Shown: positions 48,017 to 56,947 of the stretch, in pieces
How positions within the stretch are numbered: position 1 is the first letter of the stretch
Layout of the letters: every line of letters begins with the position of its first letter
NCBI RefSeq assembly: GCF_000317555.1
Contig: NC_019745.1
Coordinates: 2,728,001-2,792,000, forward strand
DNA length: 64,000 nucleotides
Source: Gloeocapsa sp. PCC 7428
GTDB taxonomy: Bacteria > Cyanobacteriota > Cyanobacteriia > Cyanobacteriales > Chroococcidiopsidaceae
Direction of reading: 5' to 3'
The notes under the pieces: generated by a model
Databases searched by the model: none
What the model was told of the DNA's origin: nothing
What the model saw: only the letters and a program-made list of their open reading frames with translations
Made by a program: the position numbers and the translations under genes

Positions 48017-48904
48017 ATTAAAAACTCCATCTTAATGGCAACAACAGTACCCATTCAACAAAAGAACCTCCCAACAGGATTTTGGACAAGCTTTCTTCCA
48101 CCATCCTTATGGATGATTAGCTTCTACTTCATTCCCATAATAGTATTACTCAGCTATGCCTTTATGCAGCACGAATACGTGCAAATCATCCCCAAATTTA
48201 CCTGGCAAAACTTCATTCAAATTATCAATAATCCAGGCTACCGCAACACACTATTTCGCACCATATACATCGCAACAATTGTAACAGCAATCAATGCCAT
48301 ATTAGCCTTTCCAGTAGCATACTTTCTCGCTTTATATGCAGGAAAATACAAACAAATACTAACGCTGTTAATCTTACTTCCACTATGGTCAAGCTACTTA
48401 GTAAGAGTATTTGCGTGGCGGGTTATTTTAGGTTACAACGGAGTTCTCAACAGCTTTCTAGTTTCACTAGGAATTTTTACAGAACCTTCTTCTTTATTTC
48501 TCTATAATCAATTTTCGATGGTAGTGACGCTGTGTTATGTATGGCTACCATTTATGATTTTGCCATTAGTTACCGCCTTAGAAAGATTACCAAAAAATCT
48601 ACTCGAAGCCTCAGCAGATTTAGGCGCAAATTCTTGGAATACTTTCCGCAAAGTCACATTTCCTCTAGTTTTACCTGGACTTTTAGCAGGAGGAATCTCC
48701 GTTTTTAGCTTAACTGTAGGAGACTATATTACTGCTTCATTAGTTGGCGGTGCGGGAGATATTCTTGTGGGAAACATTGTTGCTAGTCAGTTTGGCGTAG
48801 CAGATAATTGGCCTTTAGGTGCGGCGTTTGCACTAGTAATTCTACTGTTATTATTCGGGCTAATGACAATTCTCTCGCGTCAAAGTGTATTGGAGAATCT
48901 ATGA
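48008..48904 (+). CDS. potB: Polyamine ABC transporter permease PotB-like
   Basis: Inner-membrane permease of 298 residues with six hydrophobic helices and the EAA loop EASADLGANSWNTFRKVTFP contacting the ATPase. The start could be the ATG at 48008, which lies in the dispersed repeat after GGGAAGG, or the ATG at 48035 (MATTVPIQQ), which lacks a ribosome-binding site. The frame continues open to 47717 but upstream sequence overlaps potD. The end overlaps the potC start by 4 bases. Forms the membrane channel with PotC. Confidence 0.93.
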   Translation: MWFIKNSILMATTVPIQQKNLPTGFWTSFLPPSLWMISFYFIPIIVLLSYAFMQHEYVQIIPKFTWQNFIQIINNPGYRNTLFRTIYIATIVTAINAILAFPVAYFLALYAGKYKQILTLLILLPLWSSYLVRVFAWRVILGYNGVLNSFLVSLGIFTEPSSLFLYNQFSMVVTLCYVWLPFMILPLVTALERLPKNLLEASADLGANSWNTFRKVTFPLVLPGLLAGGISVFSLTVGDYITASLVGGAGDILVGNIVASQFGVADNWPLGAAFALVILLLLFGLMTILSRQSVLENL

Positions 48905-49659
48905 AACAGCTTTTGGGTGGGTTAACAATTCTCGTTTACTTGTTCATGTATCTACCCATCCTGGTGATTGTTGTTTTTAGCTTCAGTCAGGGAAGGGTTT
49001 TAGCGTTACCGATTCAAGGTTGGACAGTAGATTGGTACAATGCAGCTTTATCCGACGATCGCTTACAAGCGGGTTTGTTTAACAGTATACGAGTTGCGAT
49101 CGCCGCGACTTCCATCGCCGCTATTTTAGGAACACTTGCCGCTTTCGCCATCCAAAAATATCAATTTTTCGGTAAAAATGCGTTTCGTACCGCCGCCGTA
49201 TTACCCATAATTCTGCCAGGAATCGTCACTGGTGTCGCGATGTTGAGTTTCTTCTCGACATTAGATGTCCCACTAGGACTTTTAACCGTAATTATCGGTC
49301 ACGCCACGTTTGGTTTTCCCGTCGTTTTTAATACCGTCGCCGCCAGAATTTCACAGTTACCCCGCAGTTTAGAAGAAGCCGCCGCTGATTTAGGCGCGTC
49401 GCCGTGGGCAGCGTTTTGGAGAGTGGTGTTTCCAGGGATACGTTCGGCTTTGATTTCAGGAACACTTTTAGCTTTTACTTTAAGCTTTGACGAAATCATT
49501 GTCACAATTTTTCTCACAGGTCAAGATAACACTTTACCAATGGAAATTTGGGCGAGGTTGCGTTTTGGAATTACACCCGAAATCAACGCTACAGTGACAT
49601 TAATTCTTGTGTTTTCGATTTGTTTGGTGTTGTTAAGTCAAAAATTTGCCCGCGAGTAG
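48901..49659 (+). CDS. potC: Polyamine ABC transporter permease PotC-like
   Basis: A 252-residue permease with six transmembrane helices and the EAA motif LEEAAADLGASPWAAFWRVV. It starts at the ATG at 48901, overlapping the potB stop by 4 bases (ATGA), so the two are translationally coupled. Together with PotB, PotA and PotD it would make a spermidine/putrescine-type importer. Length is typical. Followed 10 bases later by the aldehyde dehydrogenase. Confidence 0.94.
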   Translation: MKQLLGGLTILVYLFMYLPILVIVVFSFSQGRVLALPIQGWTVDWYNAALSDDRLQAGLFNSIRVAIAATSIAAILGTLAAFAIQKYQFFGKNAFRTAAVLPIILPGIVTGVAMLSFFSTLDVPLGLLTVIIGHATFGFPVVFNTVAARISQLPRSLEEAAADLGASPWAAFWRVVFPGIRSALISGTLLAFTLSFDEIIVTIFLTGQDNTLPMEIWARLRFGITPEINATVTLILVFSICLVLLSQKFARE

Positions 49660-49669
49660 GATACTTGCT

Positions 49670-51148
49670 ATGGAACAGTACAAGATGATCGTCAATGGCG
49701 AAGCAGTCGTAGCGGTAAGCGCCAATTGGGAAACAGTAATTAACCCCGCAACCGAAGATGAAATCGCCGAAGTTCCCCAAGCTGATTATACCGATGTTGA
49801 TAACGCGGTCAAAGCCGCGAAATCTGCCTGCACAAGTTGGTCACAATTAAGCCCAGCAGAACGCAGTACATTAATCTATAAACTCGCCGACGCTTTAGAA
49901 GCCAAAATTGATAAACTTGCCCAAATTGAAAGCCTCAGCGCCGGTAAACCGATTAAACTTGTTGCCAATGGTGACGTTCCCTTTGCGATTGATAATATCC
50001 GTTACTTTGCTGGTCAAGCAAGAGTGATTGAAGGAATTGCCACAAAAGAATTTGTTTCAGGCTACACTTCGACAATCCGCCGCGAACCTGTGGGAGTTGT
50101 CGCTTCGATCGCACCGTGGAATTATCCGATTATGATGGCAGCGTGGAAAATAGCACCTGCGATCGCCGCAGGAAACACCGTTGTGATTAAACCTGCGCCG
50201 CAAACACCGTTAACGACTTTGATGTTGGCACAAACCGCATTAGAAGTCGGCTTTCCGCCTGGGGTGATTAATGTTGTCACAGGTGGTGCAAGTGTGGGAG
50301 AACCATTAGTATCGCATCCTGATGTCCGAATGGTGTCGTTTACAGGTTCGACACGTACCGGAAAACGCATTATGGAACTCGCCGCGCAAAAAGTGACGCG
50401 GGTACATTTAGAACTTGGTGGGAAAGCGCCGTTCGTTGTCTTTGCCGATGCGGATATCGCCGCTGCTGCGCAAGGTGCAGTTGTGGGTGCTTATATCAAT
50501 ACTGGACAAGATTGTACTGCTGCTACACGCATTTTAGTCGAGCGATCGCGCTATCAAGAGTTTCTTAGCACATTTAGTGAATTAGCGCAACAAGTGCGTT
50601 TGGGAACACCCCAAGCCGAAACTACCGACATGGGACCATTAATTTCTGCCGATCAACGACAACGAGTGCATGGCTTTGTCGAACGCGCTAAAAATGATGG
50701 TGTTTCTCTGAAATTAGGCGGAGAAATGCCGGATGGTAAAGGCTTTTTCTATCAACCGACAATATTCTGTGATGCACCTACCTCTAGTGAAATTATGCAA
50801 GAAGAAGTGTTTGGTCCTGTGGTAGTCGTCAATGCCATTGATTCGGAAGAAGAAGCGATCGCGGTTGCCAACGATGTGAAGTACGGCTTAGCTGCATCCG
50901 TCTGGACAAAAGATGTTACTAAAGCTTGGCGCGTCGCTAGTGCGTTAGAATTTGGCACAGTTTGGATCAACGATCACTTACCCTTAGCTTCCGAAATGCC
51001 GCATGGCGGTTTTAAAGAATCTGGCTTTGGTAAGGACTTATCGCGCTACGCGATGGAAGAGTATACGATTGCGAAACATATCATGTTCGATCTCAGTGGC
51101 GATGTGAAAAAGCCCTGGCACTTCACTGCATTTGGGGATGCAGAATAA
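49670..51148 (+). CDS. patD: Aldehyde dehydrogenase, gamma-aminobutyraldehyde dehydrogenase-like
   Basis: NAD-dependent aldehyde dehydrogenase of 492 residues. Visible: SIAPWNYPIMMAAWKIAPAI, VHLELGGKAPFVVFADADIA with catalytic Glu, and YINTGQDCTAATRI with the catalytic Cys. The GQDCTA box matches E. coli PatD, which oxidises gamma-aminobutyraldehyde from putrescine breakdown to GABA; betaine-aldehyde dehydrogenase is an alternative. It lies inside the polyamine transporter gene group, 10 bases after potC, which strongly favours the putrescine role. Start at the ATG at 49670, with AGGA upstream, rather than the TTG at 49646. Confidence 0.9.
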   Translation: MEQYKMIVNGEAVVAVSANWETVINPATEDEIAEVPQADYTDVDNAVKAAKSACTSWSQLSPAERSTLIYKLADALEAKIDKLAQIESLSAGKPIKLVANGDVPFAIDNIRYFAGQARVIEGIATKEFVSGYTSTIRREPVGVVASIAPWNYPIMMAAWKIAPAIAAGNTVVIKPAPQTPLTTLMLAQTALEVGFPPGVINVVTGGASVGEPLVSHPDVRMVSFTGSTRTGKRIMELAAQKVTRVHLELGGKAPFVVFADADIAAAAQGAVVGAYINTGQDCTAATRILVERSRYQEFLSTFSELAQQVRLGTPQAETTDMGPLISADQRQRVHGFVERAKNDGVSLKLGGEMPDGKGFFYQPTIFCDAPTSSEIMQEEVFGPVVVVNAIDSEEEAIAVANDVKYGLAASVWTKDVTKAWRVASALEFGTVWINDHLPLASEMPHGGFKESGFGKDLSRYAMEEYTIAKHIMFDLSGDVKKPWHFTAFGDAE

Positions 51149-51154
51149 TTTTGT

Positions 51155-51182
51155 AGGGTGGGCGTTTTGTCTACCCTTTTTT
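51155..51182 (+). terminator. Terminator between the dehydrogenase and potA
   Basis: AGGGTGGGC pairs with GTCTACCCT (two G-T wobbles) over the loop GTTTT, then TTTTT. It separates patD from potA, so potA may need its own promoter or read-through. Confidence 0.75.
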
Positions 51183-51252
51183 ATACGAACCACAGAGACA
51201 CAGAGAACCCAGAGATGAAGAGTTTGAGAGAGTTCTTGCGTAAGTTCTACAA

Positions 51253-52329
51253 ATGAAAATAGCAGTCAGATTAGAACAAGTTAGCAAGAATTATGGTGCT
51301 GTGCAGGCGGTTAAGGAAGTAAGCCTCGTAGTCAACCAAGGTGAATTTTTTACGCTTCTTGGCGCTTCTGGCTGCGGGAAAACGACGCTTTTGCGGCTGA
51401 TTGGTGGCTTTGAAATTCCAAATAGCGGCAAGGTTTGGATTGGCGATCGCGATGTCAGCCGTTTACCGGCGTATCGTCGTAATGTGCATACTGTGTTTCA
51501 AGATTATGCGTTGTTTCCGCATTTATCAGTGTTTGAAAACATTGGCTTTTCTTTACAAGTTAAACGATTGACGCGTGATGAAATTGGTACGCGCGTGACT
51601 GATGCACTCAAGTTAGTTCAACTATTGGAAATGCGCGATCGCTTTCCTTCCCAACTTTCTGGCGGACAACGCCAACGAGTTGCGATCGCCCGCGCGATTG
51701 TCGATCGCCCTGATGTGTTGCTATTGGATGAACCTTTATCTGCTTTGGATGCTAAAATCCGCGTTGAACTGCGCGAGGAATTAAAACAACTCCAGCGTCA
51801 AACTGGAATTAGCTTCGTCTATGTGACGCACGATCAAGAAGAAGCATTAGCATTATCCGATCGCATCGCTGTACTACACAATGGCGAACTTTTACAAGTA
51901 GGCACGCCCTTAGCAGTTTATGAGCATCCTGTCAACCTTTATGTCGCAGAATTTATTGGACGCGCCAACTTTTTAGCAGGAGTTCTCGTACAAGTTAAGG
52001 GCGATCAAGGTCAAGTAAATATCGACAATCAAGTTGTTACAGGGACTTTAGCAGCGGAAATAGCGCCCAATAGCGCCGTAAAAGTTGTCATACGTCCAGA
52101 AAATATCAATCTTACTGCTAATACTAGTGATACAGCATATGCAGCCCAAATCGTGCAAAGTCAATATCTCGGCTATGCGACAAGTTACCTCGTTGAAATG
52201 TCAGGTTTAGAGTTTCACGTTTTAGAACTACGGCGACGCGGATCAAGTCCATACCAAGAAGGCGATCGCATTTTTCTTTCCTGGGAATGGCAAGAAGCGC
52301 TGATATTTCCTGATACCAGCAAATCCTAA
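51253..52329 (+). CDS. potA: Polyamine ABC transporter ATP-binding protein PotA-like
   Basis: ATPase of 358 residues. Walker A GASGCGKTTLLRL, signature LSGGQRQRVAIARAI and Walker B VLLLDEPLSALD are all present. The C-terminal third (about 240-350) is the TOBE-like regulatory domain seen in PotA/MalK-type ATPases. It would energise PotB/PotC. The gene lies after a terminator hairpin, unlike the tight potB-potC-patD run. Confidence 0.94.
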   Translation: MKIAVRLEQVSKNYGAVQAVKEVSLVVNQGEFFTLLGASGCGKTTLLRLIGGFEIPNSGKVWIGDRDVSRLPAYRRNVHTVFQDYALFPHLSVFENIGFSLQVKRLTRDEIGTRVTDALKLVQLLEMRDRFPSQLSGGQRQRVAIARAIVDRPDVLLLDEPLSALDAKIRVELREELKQLQRQTGISFVYVTHDQEEALALSDRIAVLHNGELLQVGTPLAVYEHPVNLYVAEFIGRANFLAGVLVQVKGDQGQVNIDNQVVTGTLAAEIAPNSAVKVVIRPENINLTANTSDTAYAAQIVQSQYLGYATSYLVEMSGLEFHVLELRRRGSSPYQEGDRIFLSWEWQEALIFPDTSKS

Positions 52330-52362
52330 ATATATTCTCTATCACCAATTACCGATTACCGA

Positions 52363-53646
52363 TTACCTCTTCTTTATCGTAAAATAATCCCGAATTTCCC
52401 CATAATCGTCAACGAACGTCACATCAAGCCGCTTCCCTTGTACATCGATGACTAACGATCCAGGAATGCTTAACGATGTATGCATTGCAGGATGCGGTGA
52501 AACTTCATCAGCACGCGCCGAAGTTCCAGCAACGATATATACTGTGCCTGCATGAGGTACTGAAGACTTATAGTATGCTCCTGATTTATCTTCTTGACCG
52601 CTACCTTGATCTTTTTTCATCTGGGAGCTAAAAGTGTCTGAGGTACCATAATGCCCGTCGATTAAGTATGAGCGTTCGTAGGAATGACTGTGACCAGATA
52701 GCACTAAGTCTACACCTGCTGCTTCCAAAATTGGCAAGGCACGTTCGCGCATTTCAATCAGTTCAATTTCTGTATCTGAATCGTGCGATCCTTTCGTATA
52801 TGGAGGGTGATGCCAAAAAGCAATTTTCCAATCTTTATCAGACAAAGTTGCATCTTTAGCAGCCCAGGTTAGCATTGCGCCTGTAGACGTGCGATCGCTA
52901 CCGTAAGAATCGAGACAAATAAAATGAATATTACCGTAGTCAAACGAATAATACGCAGCGGTTCCCGACGCTATCCCGCCCGCTTCGCCTTGTGTGGGAG
53001 GATTGAATAGTTCGTAATACGGTCCAGTTTGCCACTCAGAACTCGCACTTCCAGCATCGTGATTGCCAATTGCTGTCCACAGTACGCTGTTACGGAGAAT
53101 CTGCGGATACATCTGAAAAACTCCCCGCTGATATTCATCCCAAGTACCAGTGTCGTAAGCATTATCCCCCAACATCAGCCACAAATCGGTATGACGCGTG
53201 CCAGTAAACTTTAAATATCCATCTCTAACCTGCGCCGCAATCTCGTTTCCGCGCCCTGAATCGCCAACAACCCAAATGCGAGTCGGCTTCGGTTGTTTTG
53301 GTGCGGTAACAAAAAAGAAACCTTCGTCTCTTTCAGTTGAATGGGCGATCGCATAATAATATTTTGTATCTGACTCAAGTTCCTGAAGTTTTACTGTATG
53401 GTCGCAGGTTACGGCTGCTTCTGTCGCACTTAACGATAGTTTATCTGGCGCAGTACCATACAACACTCTTCCTTGAACTGGATTGTTAGTCGCCCAACGG
53501 ATAACGATACTAGACTCTGTTCCCTGTTGTAGATAGGGACCGCGAATAATTGCGGAGTGAAATGTTTTTTGATATTTTTCGGTTGCTGTTGCTTGGGTTG
53601 ATGCGGTTTGTACCTCCAGCAAATCAAAACTTGAATCTTTACTCAT
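52363..53646 (-). CDS. Purple acid phosphatase-type metallophosphoesterase
   Basis: A 427-residue enzyme with an N-terminal fibronectin-like domain (about 35-120) and a calcineurin-like core with the five metal-ligand blocks: VVGDSGRGNE, LMLGDNAYDTGTWDEYQ, AIGNHDAGS, AFWHHPPYTKGSHDSD and VLSGHSHSYERSYLIDGHYG. It hydrolyses phosphate esters. No signal peptide is seen, although related enzymes are usually exported. The ATG at 53646 is preferred over a GTG at 53655. Convergent with the potA gene. Confidence 0.92.
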   Translation of the reverse strand: MSKDSSFDLLEVQTASTQATATEKYQKTFHSAIIRGPYLQQGTESSIVIRWATNNPVQGRVLYGTAPDKLSLSATEAAVTCDHTVKLQELESDTKYYYAIAHSTERDEGFFFVTAPKQPKPTRIWVVGDSGRGNEIAAQVRDGYLKFTGTRHTDLWLMLGDNAYDTGTWDEYQRGVFQMYPQILRNSVLWTAIGNHDAGSASSEWQTGPYYELFNPPTQGEAGGIASGTAAYYSFDYGNIHFICLDSYGSDRTSTGAMLTWAAKDATLSDKDWKIAFWHHPPYTKGSHDSDTEIELIEMRERALPILEAAGVDLVLSGHSHSYERSYLIDGHYGTSDTFSSQMKKDQGSGQEDKSGAYYKSSVPHAGTVYIVAGTSARADEVSPHPAMHTSLSIPGSLVIDVQGKRLDVTFVDDYGEIRDYFTIKKR

Positions 53647-53694
53647 TTGTGCCACTTCTAAAAATCATTAAACGCTTTTGAACTCAAACAATGC

Positions 53695-53829
53695 TTAAGT
53701 ATGAGTTTTCGGCGTCCAATGCGTGCAAAAGCCTTTGGAAATTGCATCGTGTGTTTCAGGAACGAATAACACTTTTTGCTGCAAAGGACAAGAAATAGAG
53801 CCACGGTGCTGACAGTTAGAACAATTCAT
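53695..53829 (-). CDS. Small cysteine-rich hypothetical protein
   Basis: A 44-residue frame, MNCSNCQHRGSISCPLQQKV with a further Cys in GFCTHWTPKT, has a CxxC pair and two single cysteines. No clear ribosome-binding site. It lies directly upstream of the phosphatase on the same strand, so it could be real; small cysteine-rich proteins often bind zinc. Confidence 0.42.
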   Translation of the reverse strand: MNCSNCQHRGSISCPLQQKVLFVPETHDAISKGFCTHWTPKTHT

Positions 53830-54055
53830 GAACTTTTGTAGCTAAACACCAACTCTATGTTTAACGCACTTATTCACGATTTGAATGTAGGCGCGATCGC
53901 TTTTACCACTTTTTTTACAAAATCTACACTTAGCAGTAGCTATTTGTACTCAAGTGGCTGCGCGGTAACGGGTAATGGGGAATGGGAAAGCATTTAGCTA
54001 CACAGACGCTAACCAAAGAGCGCTCATTGTTACCAATTACCAATTACCAACACCT

Positions 54056-54832
54056 TTAGACACTTAACTCACGCTTAATTGCAATCCATTCATCGGTGGA
54101 AAGTGGTTGAACGTCAAACTCAACATCAAAGCCATCTTGCGCTGCGGTACTCAAAGCCTCTACAATCTTGACAATCAAGCCATTATGTGCAGTTATTGGT
54201 AGTGCAATCGCTTTGGTATGAATACCAAAAACTTCAGTAAACAATGCCGCATCAGGTTCTAAACGAATCGAACCGTGTTGTAAAACAGCCCCTTGATAAA
54301 ACAATTGGGCGCTACCAATCAACTTTGTACCATCGGCTAAAACCAAATCCGCACTAGTCGCCGTACCGAAACAGTTGGGATTGTGAATATAGCTGCGTCC
54401 CGCCGTACCATAGTGTAACTCGACGCCCAGCGATCGCCAGCCGCGAATCAAAAACTCACAAAGCTGTTGATAAACTTGCACGCGGCTACCAGTTAAACCT
54501 GAGGTAACTACCGCATAGGTGAGATCGCCTTGGTGCAAAACCGCACGTCCGCCGGTAGGACGACGCACTAAATCAACAGGCTGACCTTGATAAGTTAAAT
54601 GCTGCCAAGCTTCTGGGTATTTATGCTGATGATACCCCAAAGAAATGGCAGTTGGCGACCATGTATAAAATCGTAAAGTAGACGGATGCAAACCCGCCGC
54701 GTGTTGTTCAACTAGCCAGCGGTCAATTGCCATTTGCACCCGCCCTGGGGCTGCAAAAAGCGGAATCAGCCGCCAAGTGTCTTTGGTGCGTTTATTGTCC
54801 AAATTCAGATTGTAAGGCTTCGTCGTTGTCAT
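54056..54832 (-). CDS. Lipoate-protein ligase / octanoyltransferase family protein
   Basis: A 258-residue BPL/LPL-fold protein with LRFYTWSPTAISLGYHQ, the family loop VRRPTGGRAVLHQGDLTYAV and YIHNPNCFGTATSADLVL. It transfers lipoyl, octanoyl or biotinyl groups to carrier proteins; whether it is LplA-like or LipM-like is not clear from sequence. The longest frame overlaps the YbjN gene by 41 bases. A TTG start at 54802, after the YbjN stop, is an alternative. Probably cotranscribed with it. Confidence 0.85.
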   Translation of the reverse strand: MTTTKPYNLNLDNKRTKDTWRLIPLFAAPGRVQMAIDRWLVEQHAAGLHPSTLRFYTWSPTAISLGYHQHKYPEAWQHLTYQGQPVDLVRRPTGGRAVLHQGDLTYAVVTSGLTGSRVQVYQQLCEFLIRGWRSLGVELHYGTAGRSYIHNPNCFGTATSADLVLADGTKLIGSAQLFYQGAVLQHGSIRLEPDAALFTEVFGIHTKAIALPITAHNGLIVKIVEALSTAAQDGFDVEFDVQPLSTDEWIAIKRELSV

Positions 54833-55289
54833 CAGCGATCGTAGCCACGATGGTTATCAATCGCGAAATCTCGCCTGGCGACACTCCAGCTAAGGTGCGT
54901 GTCGCGACAACAACGACTTGATCGTTAAAAATTCCAAAACACGCTTCAAAAGTTCCTGACCAGTTCATTTCCATGAGTTTACGCATGAGTTGCGGCTCAT
55001 TTTTGGTAGGAAGTTGTAAAACAGTAGACCAAACCGTTAGAGTATCATCGTCACTTAGCCCAGTCAGTTGAACAAAAACTTCAACGCTACCATACTTAAA
55101 CTTCCACAAATGACCTTCTTGAGTATGGCTGACCATCGCAGTGTCATCTTCTTCTAGACTAGCGATGACGGTTTGAATAACTGCTACAGGGTCGTCGCTG
55201 GTTGCTGAATCAAGCAACTCATCGATCATTTCGTTCGTAGATAACGATTGAGTAGCAACTGTTTCTGGATCAGCTTGATAACTTGTCAT
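54792..55289 (-). CDS. YbjN domain protein
   Basis: A 165-residue protein with a YbjN-type fold: VEVFVQLTGLSDDDTLTVWS, LMRKLMEMNWSGTFEACFGI and VVVATRTLAGVSPGEISRLI. The N-terminal 30 residues are polar. YbjN proteins affect stress and motility phenotypes in enterobacteria, but the cyanobacterial role is unknown. Its 3' end overlaps the lipoate ligase frame. Confidence 0.82.
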   Translation of the reverse strand: MTSYQADPETVATQSLSTNEMIDELLDSATSDDPVAVIQTVIASLEEDDTAMVSHTQEGHLWKFKYGSVEVFVQLTGLSDDDTLTVWSTVLQLPTKNEPQLMRKLMEMNWSGTFEACFGIFNDQVVVVATRTLAGVSPGEISRLITIVATIADDNDEALQSEFGQ

Positions 55290-55445
55290 AGAAATTTAGA
55301 TTTGTGCTGATGTGTGAAATGGACTTATACCAATTGATTTCAAGACTGCCATATTTGGACAGTAGAATCCTCACCCTTCAGTCTCAATCCAAAATGGTAT
55401 AGACCCAATGTATCGTCTGTAGACACGCTCCTGAGTAAATAAGGG

Positions 55446-55466
55446 GGGCAAGGTAGTGCCTTGCCC
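55446..55466. repeat. GGGCAAGG palindromic repeat
   Basis: GGGCAAGG and CCTTGCCC form a hairpin with a TAGTG loop. A longer relative is at 59307-59339. It lies after the methyltransferase on the minus strand. Confidence 0.65.
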
Positions 55467-55517
55467 GTAGCTAGAAATCTGAGTATTAAATTATACTTTA
55501 CCCTCTTGATTTCCTCT

Positions 55518-56573
55518 TTAAGCAGGTTTGTGCGCTACAAAGACCTTGCTCATAAAATGAGTCTGAGTCGTGACATTTTGGAAACCTGCTTTTTCCAAGC
55601 GTTCAACCAAATCATCAGTCATATAGTGCTTGTAAAAAGGTTCGTGGAAAGTTTCATGAAAACTCTCCATGACAGGAATCATATCAGGAGAATCACTGAC
55701 TTGAATTGAATCACAAATAACAAATACTCCTCCTGGTTGAGTTACGCGGAAGCATTGGTCAATCACTTTTTGACGCACTGGCCCTGGTAACTCGTGAAAC
55801 AAAAATACACAAGTTGTTGCATGAAAATAATTATCGAGGTAAGGTAACTCCTCGGCATTAGCTTGCAACAGTTGTGGCAACTCGCCAGGATTTTGTGATA
55901 GCAGTTGATTGGCTTTACGTAAGTACGCTGGTGACAAATCTGTTCCAAATAGCGATGCTTCGGGTAAAGCTGCGCGAATTAACTTGAGTGTACGCCCAGT
56001 ACCACACGCGACGTCTAAAATACGTACTTGGTGCGGCGGTACGTTTGCAAATGCTTGCAAGCCCTGCTTAAGTGGTGCAAGAATGCGCCGCCGCATTGGA
56101 TCGGCTGTTCCACCAAAAAGAATTTCTACTTGTAAGTCATAAAGCTTGGCAGAGAAATCACTAAAATAGCCACCCGTTTGATGATGGAAGTTGCGGACGT
56201 AGTAATTTGGATAACCTTCGGTATTGATATCCGGTGAAAAGTCTTGATGCTGTTTTTGCTTTGCCCGTTGCCAAATTTGCGGTAAATCTAACCAAACGGC
56301 TGGGTAGTAAAGGAAAAACTCATCCCAAGGATTATCAAATAATAAACTTTCAGGATATACACCCTGTTCCGCGTCTTGCCAGTCAGTTTCGAGTAGCTGA
56401 TTTAGCCTTTGTTGAATTTTTAATAAAACGTCCGGAGATATCGGTCGAGATTGGATTTCAGTAGGAGAAACCAGATTCATTAACCGAGTACTAAGTATTT
56501 TGTGCGCTAAACCAAAGTAGTTTTTGCCCTGCTGAAAAGTTTGGTAAGTCAGCTTGGTTAAAGTGTCAGGCAT
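55518..56573 (-). CDS. SAM-dependent methyltransferase with N-terminal extension
   Basis: A 351-residue protein. The C-terminal half has SAM motif VRILDVACGTGRTLKLIRAA, FGTDLSPAYLRKANQLLSQN, FHATTCVFLFHELPGPVRQK and VTQPGGVFVICDS, a UbiE-like methyltransferase. The N-terminal 150 residues are a helical region containing PEIW-like aromatic clusters (FFLYYPAVWLDLPQIWQ), seen in conserved cyanobacterial/plastid methyltransferases. Substrate unknown. Monocistronic. Confidence 0.86.
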   Translation of the reverse strand: MPDTLTKLTYQTFQQGKNYFGLAHKILSTRLMNLVSPTEIQSRPISPDVLLKIQQRLNQLLETDWQDAEQGVYPESLLFDNPWDEFFLYYPAVWLDLPQIWQRAKQKQHQDFSPDINTEGYPNYYVRNFHHQTGGYFSDFSAKLYDLQVEILFGGTADPMRRRILAPLKQGLQAFANVPPHQVRILDVACGTGRTLKLIRAALPEASLFGTDLSPAYLRKANQLLSQNPGELPQLLQANAEELPYLDNYFHATTCVFLFHELPGPVRQKVIDQCFRVTQPGGVFVICDSIQVSDSPDMIPVMESFHETFHEPFYKHYMTDDLVERLEKAGFQNVTTQTHFMSKVFVAHKPA

Positions 56574-56774
56574 GAGAGTGGCGTAAATTATCTTGATGAC
56601 GGCGATTTACTGTGAATAATTGTAACGAATTTATGAGGGGTCAGGGGTCTGAAGATCAGGAGTCAGGGAATTGCTGATACATTTTTTTGTGCGGATAAAT
56701 CTAGGAATTTGTAATGAAACAGCGATCGCGCGTTTTTTTACTGTTGTCTAACCGCCGACCCTTTCATCATTAAC

Positions 56775-56799
56775 AAAAAAGCCACCTTTAATAGGTGGC
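56775..56799 (-). terminator. Terminator of glnA
   Basis: On the minus strand GCCACCT pairs with AGGTGGC over the loop ATTAA, followed by TTTTTT. It lies 150 bp after the glnA stop. Confidence 0.82.
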
Positions 56800-56947
56800 A
56801 ACAACTTATAGCAGTGTCAGTATGACGAGGACATTCAAGCGGTTCAGAACTATTGATCCAATTACTGGCTAGACATTGCCTTGCTCTTGTTTTAATCCTA
56901 AACCGTAAATCTGCGCAGCATCCTCTGACCTCTGACCTCTAACCTGA

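Noticed and set aside
48808-48900. Upstream extension of the potC frame
   Set aside because: It lies inside the 3' end of potB; the ATG at 48901 with the usual 4-base overlap gives the normal permease start.
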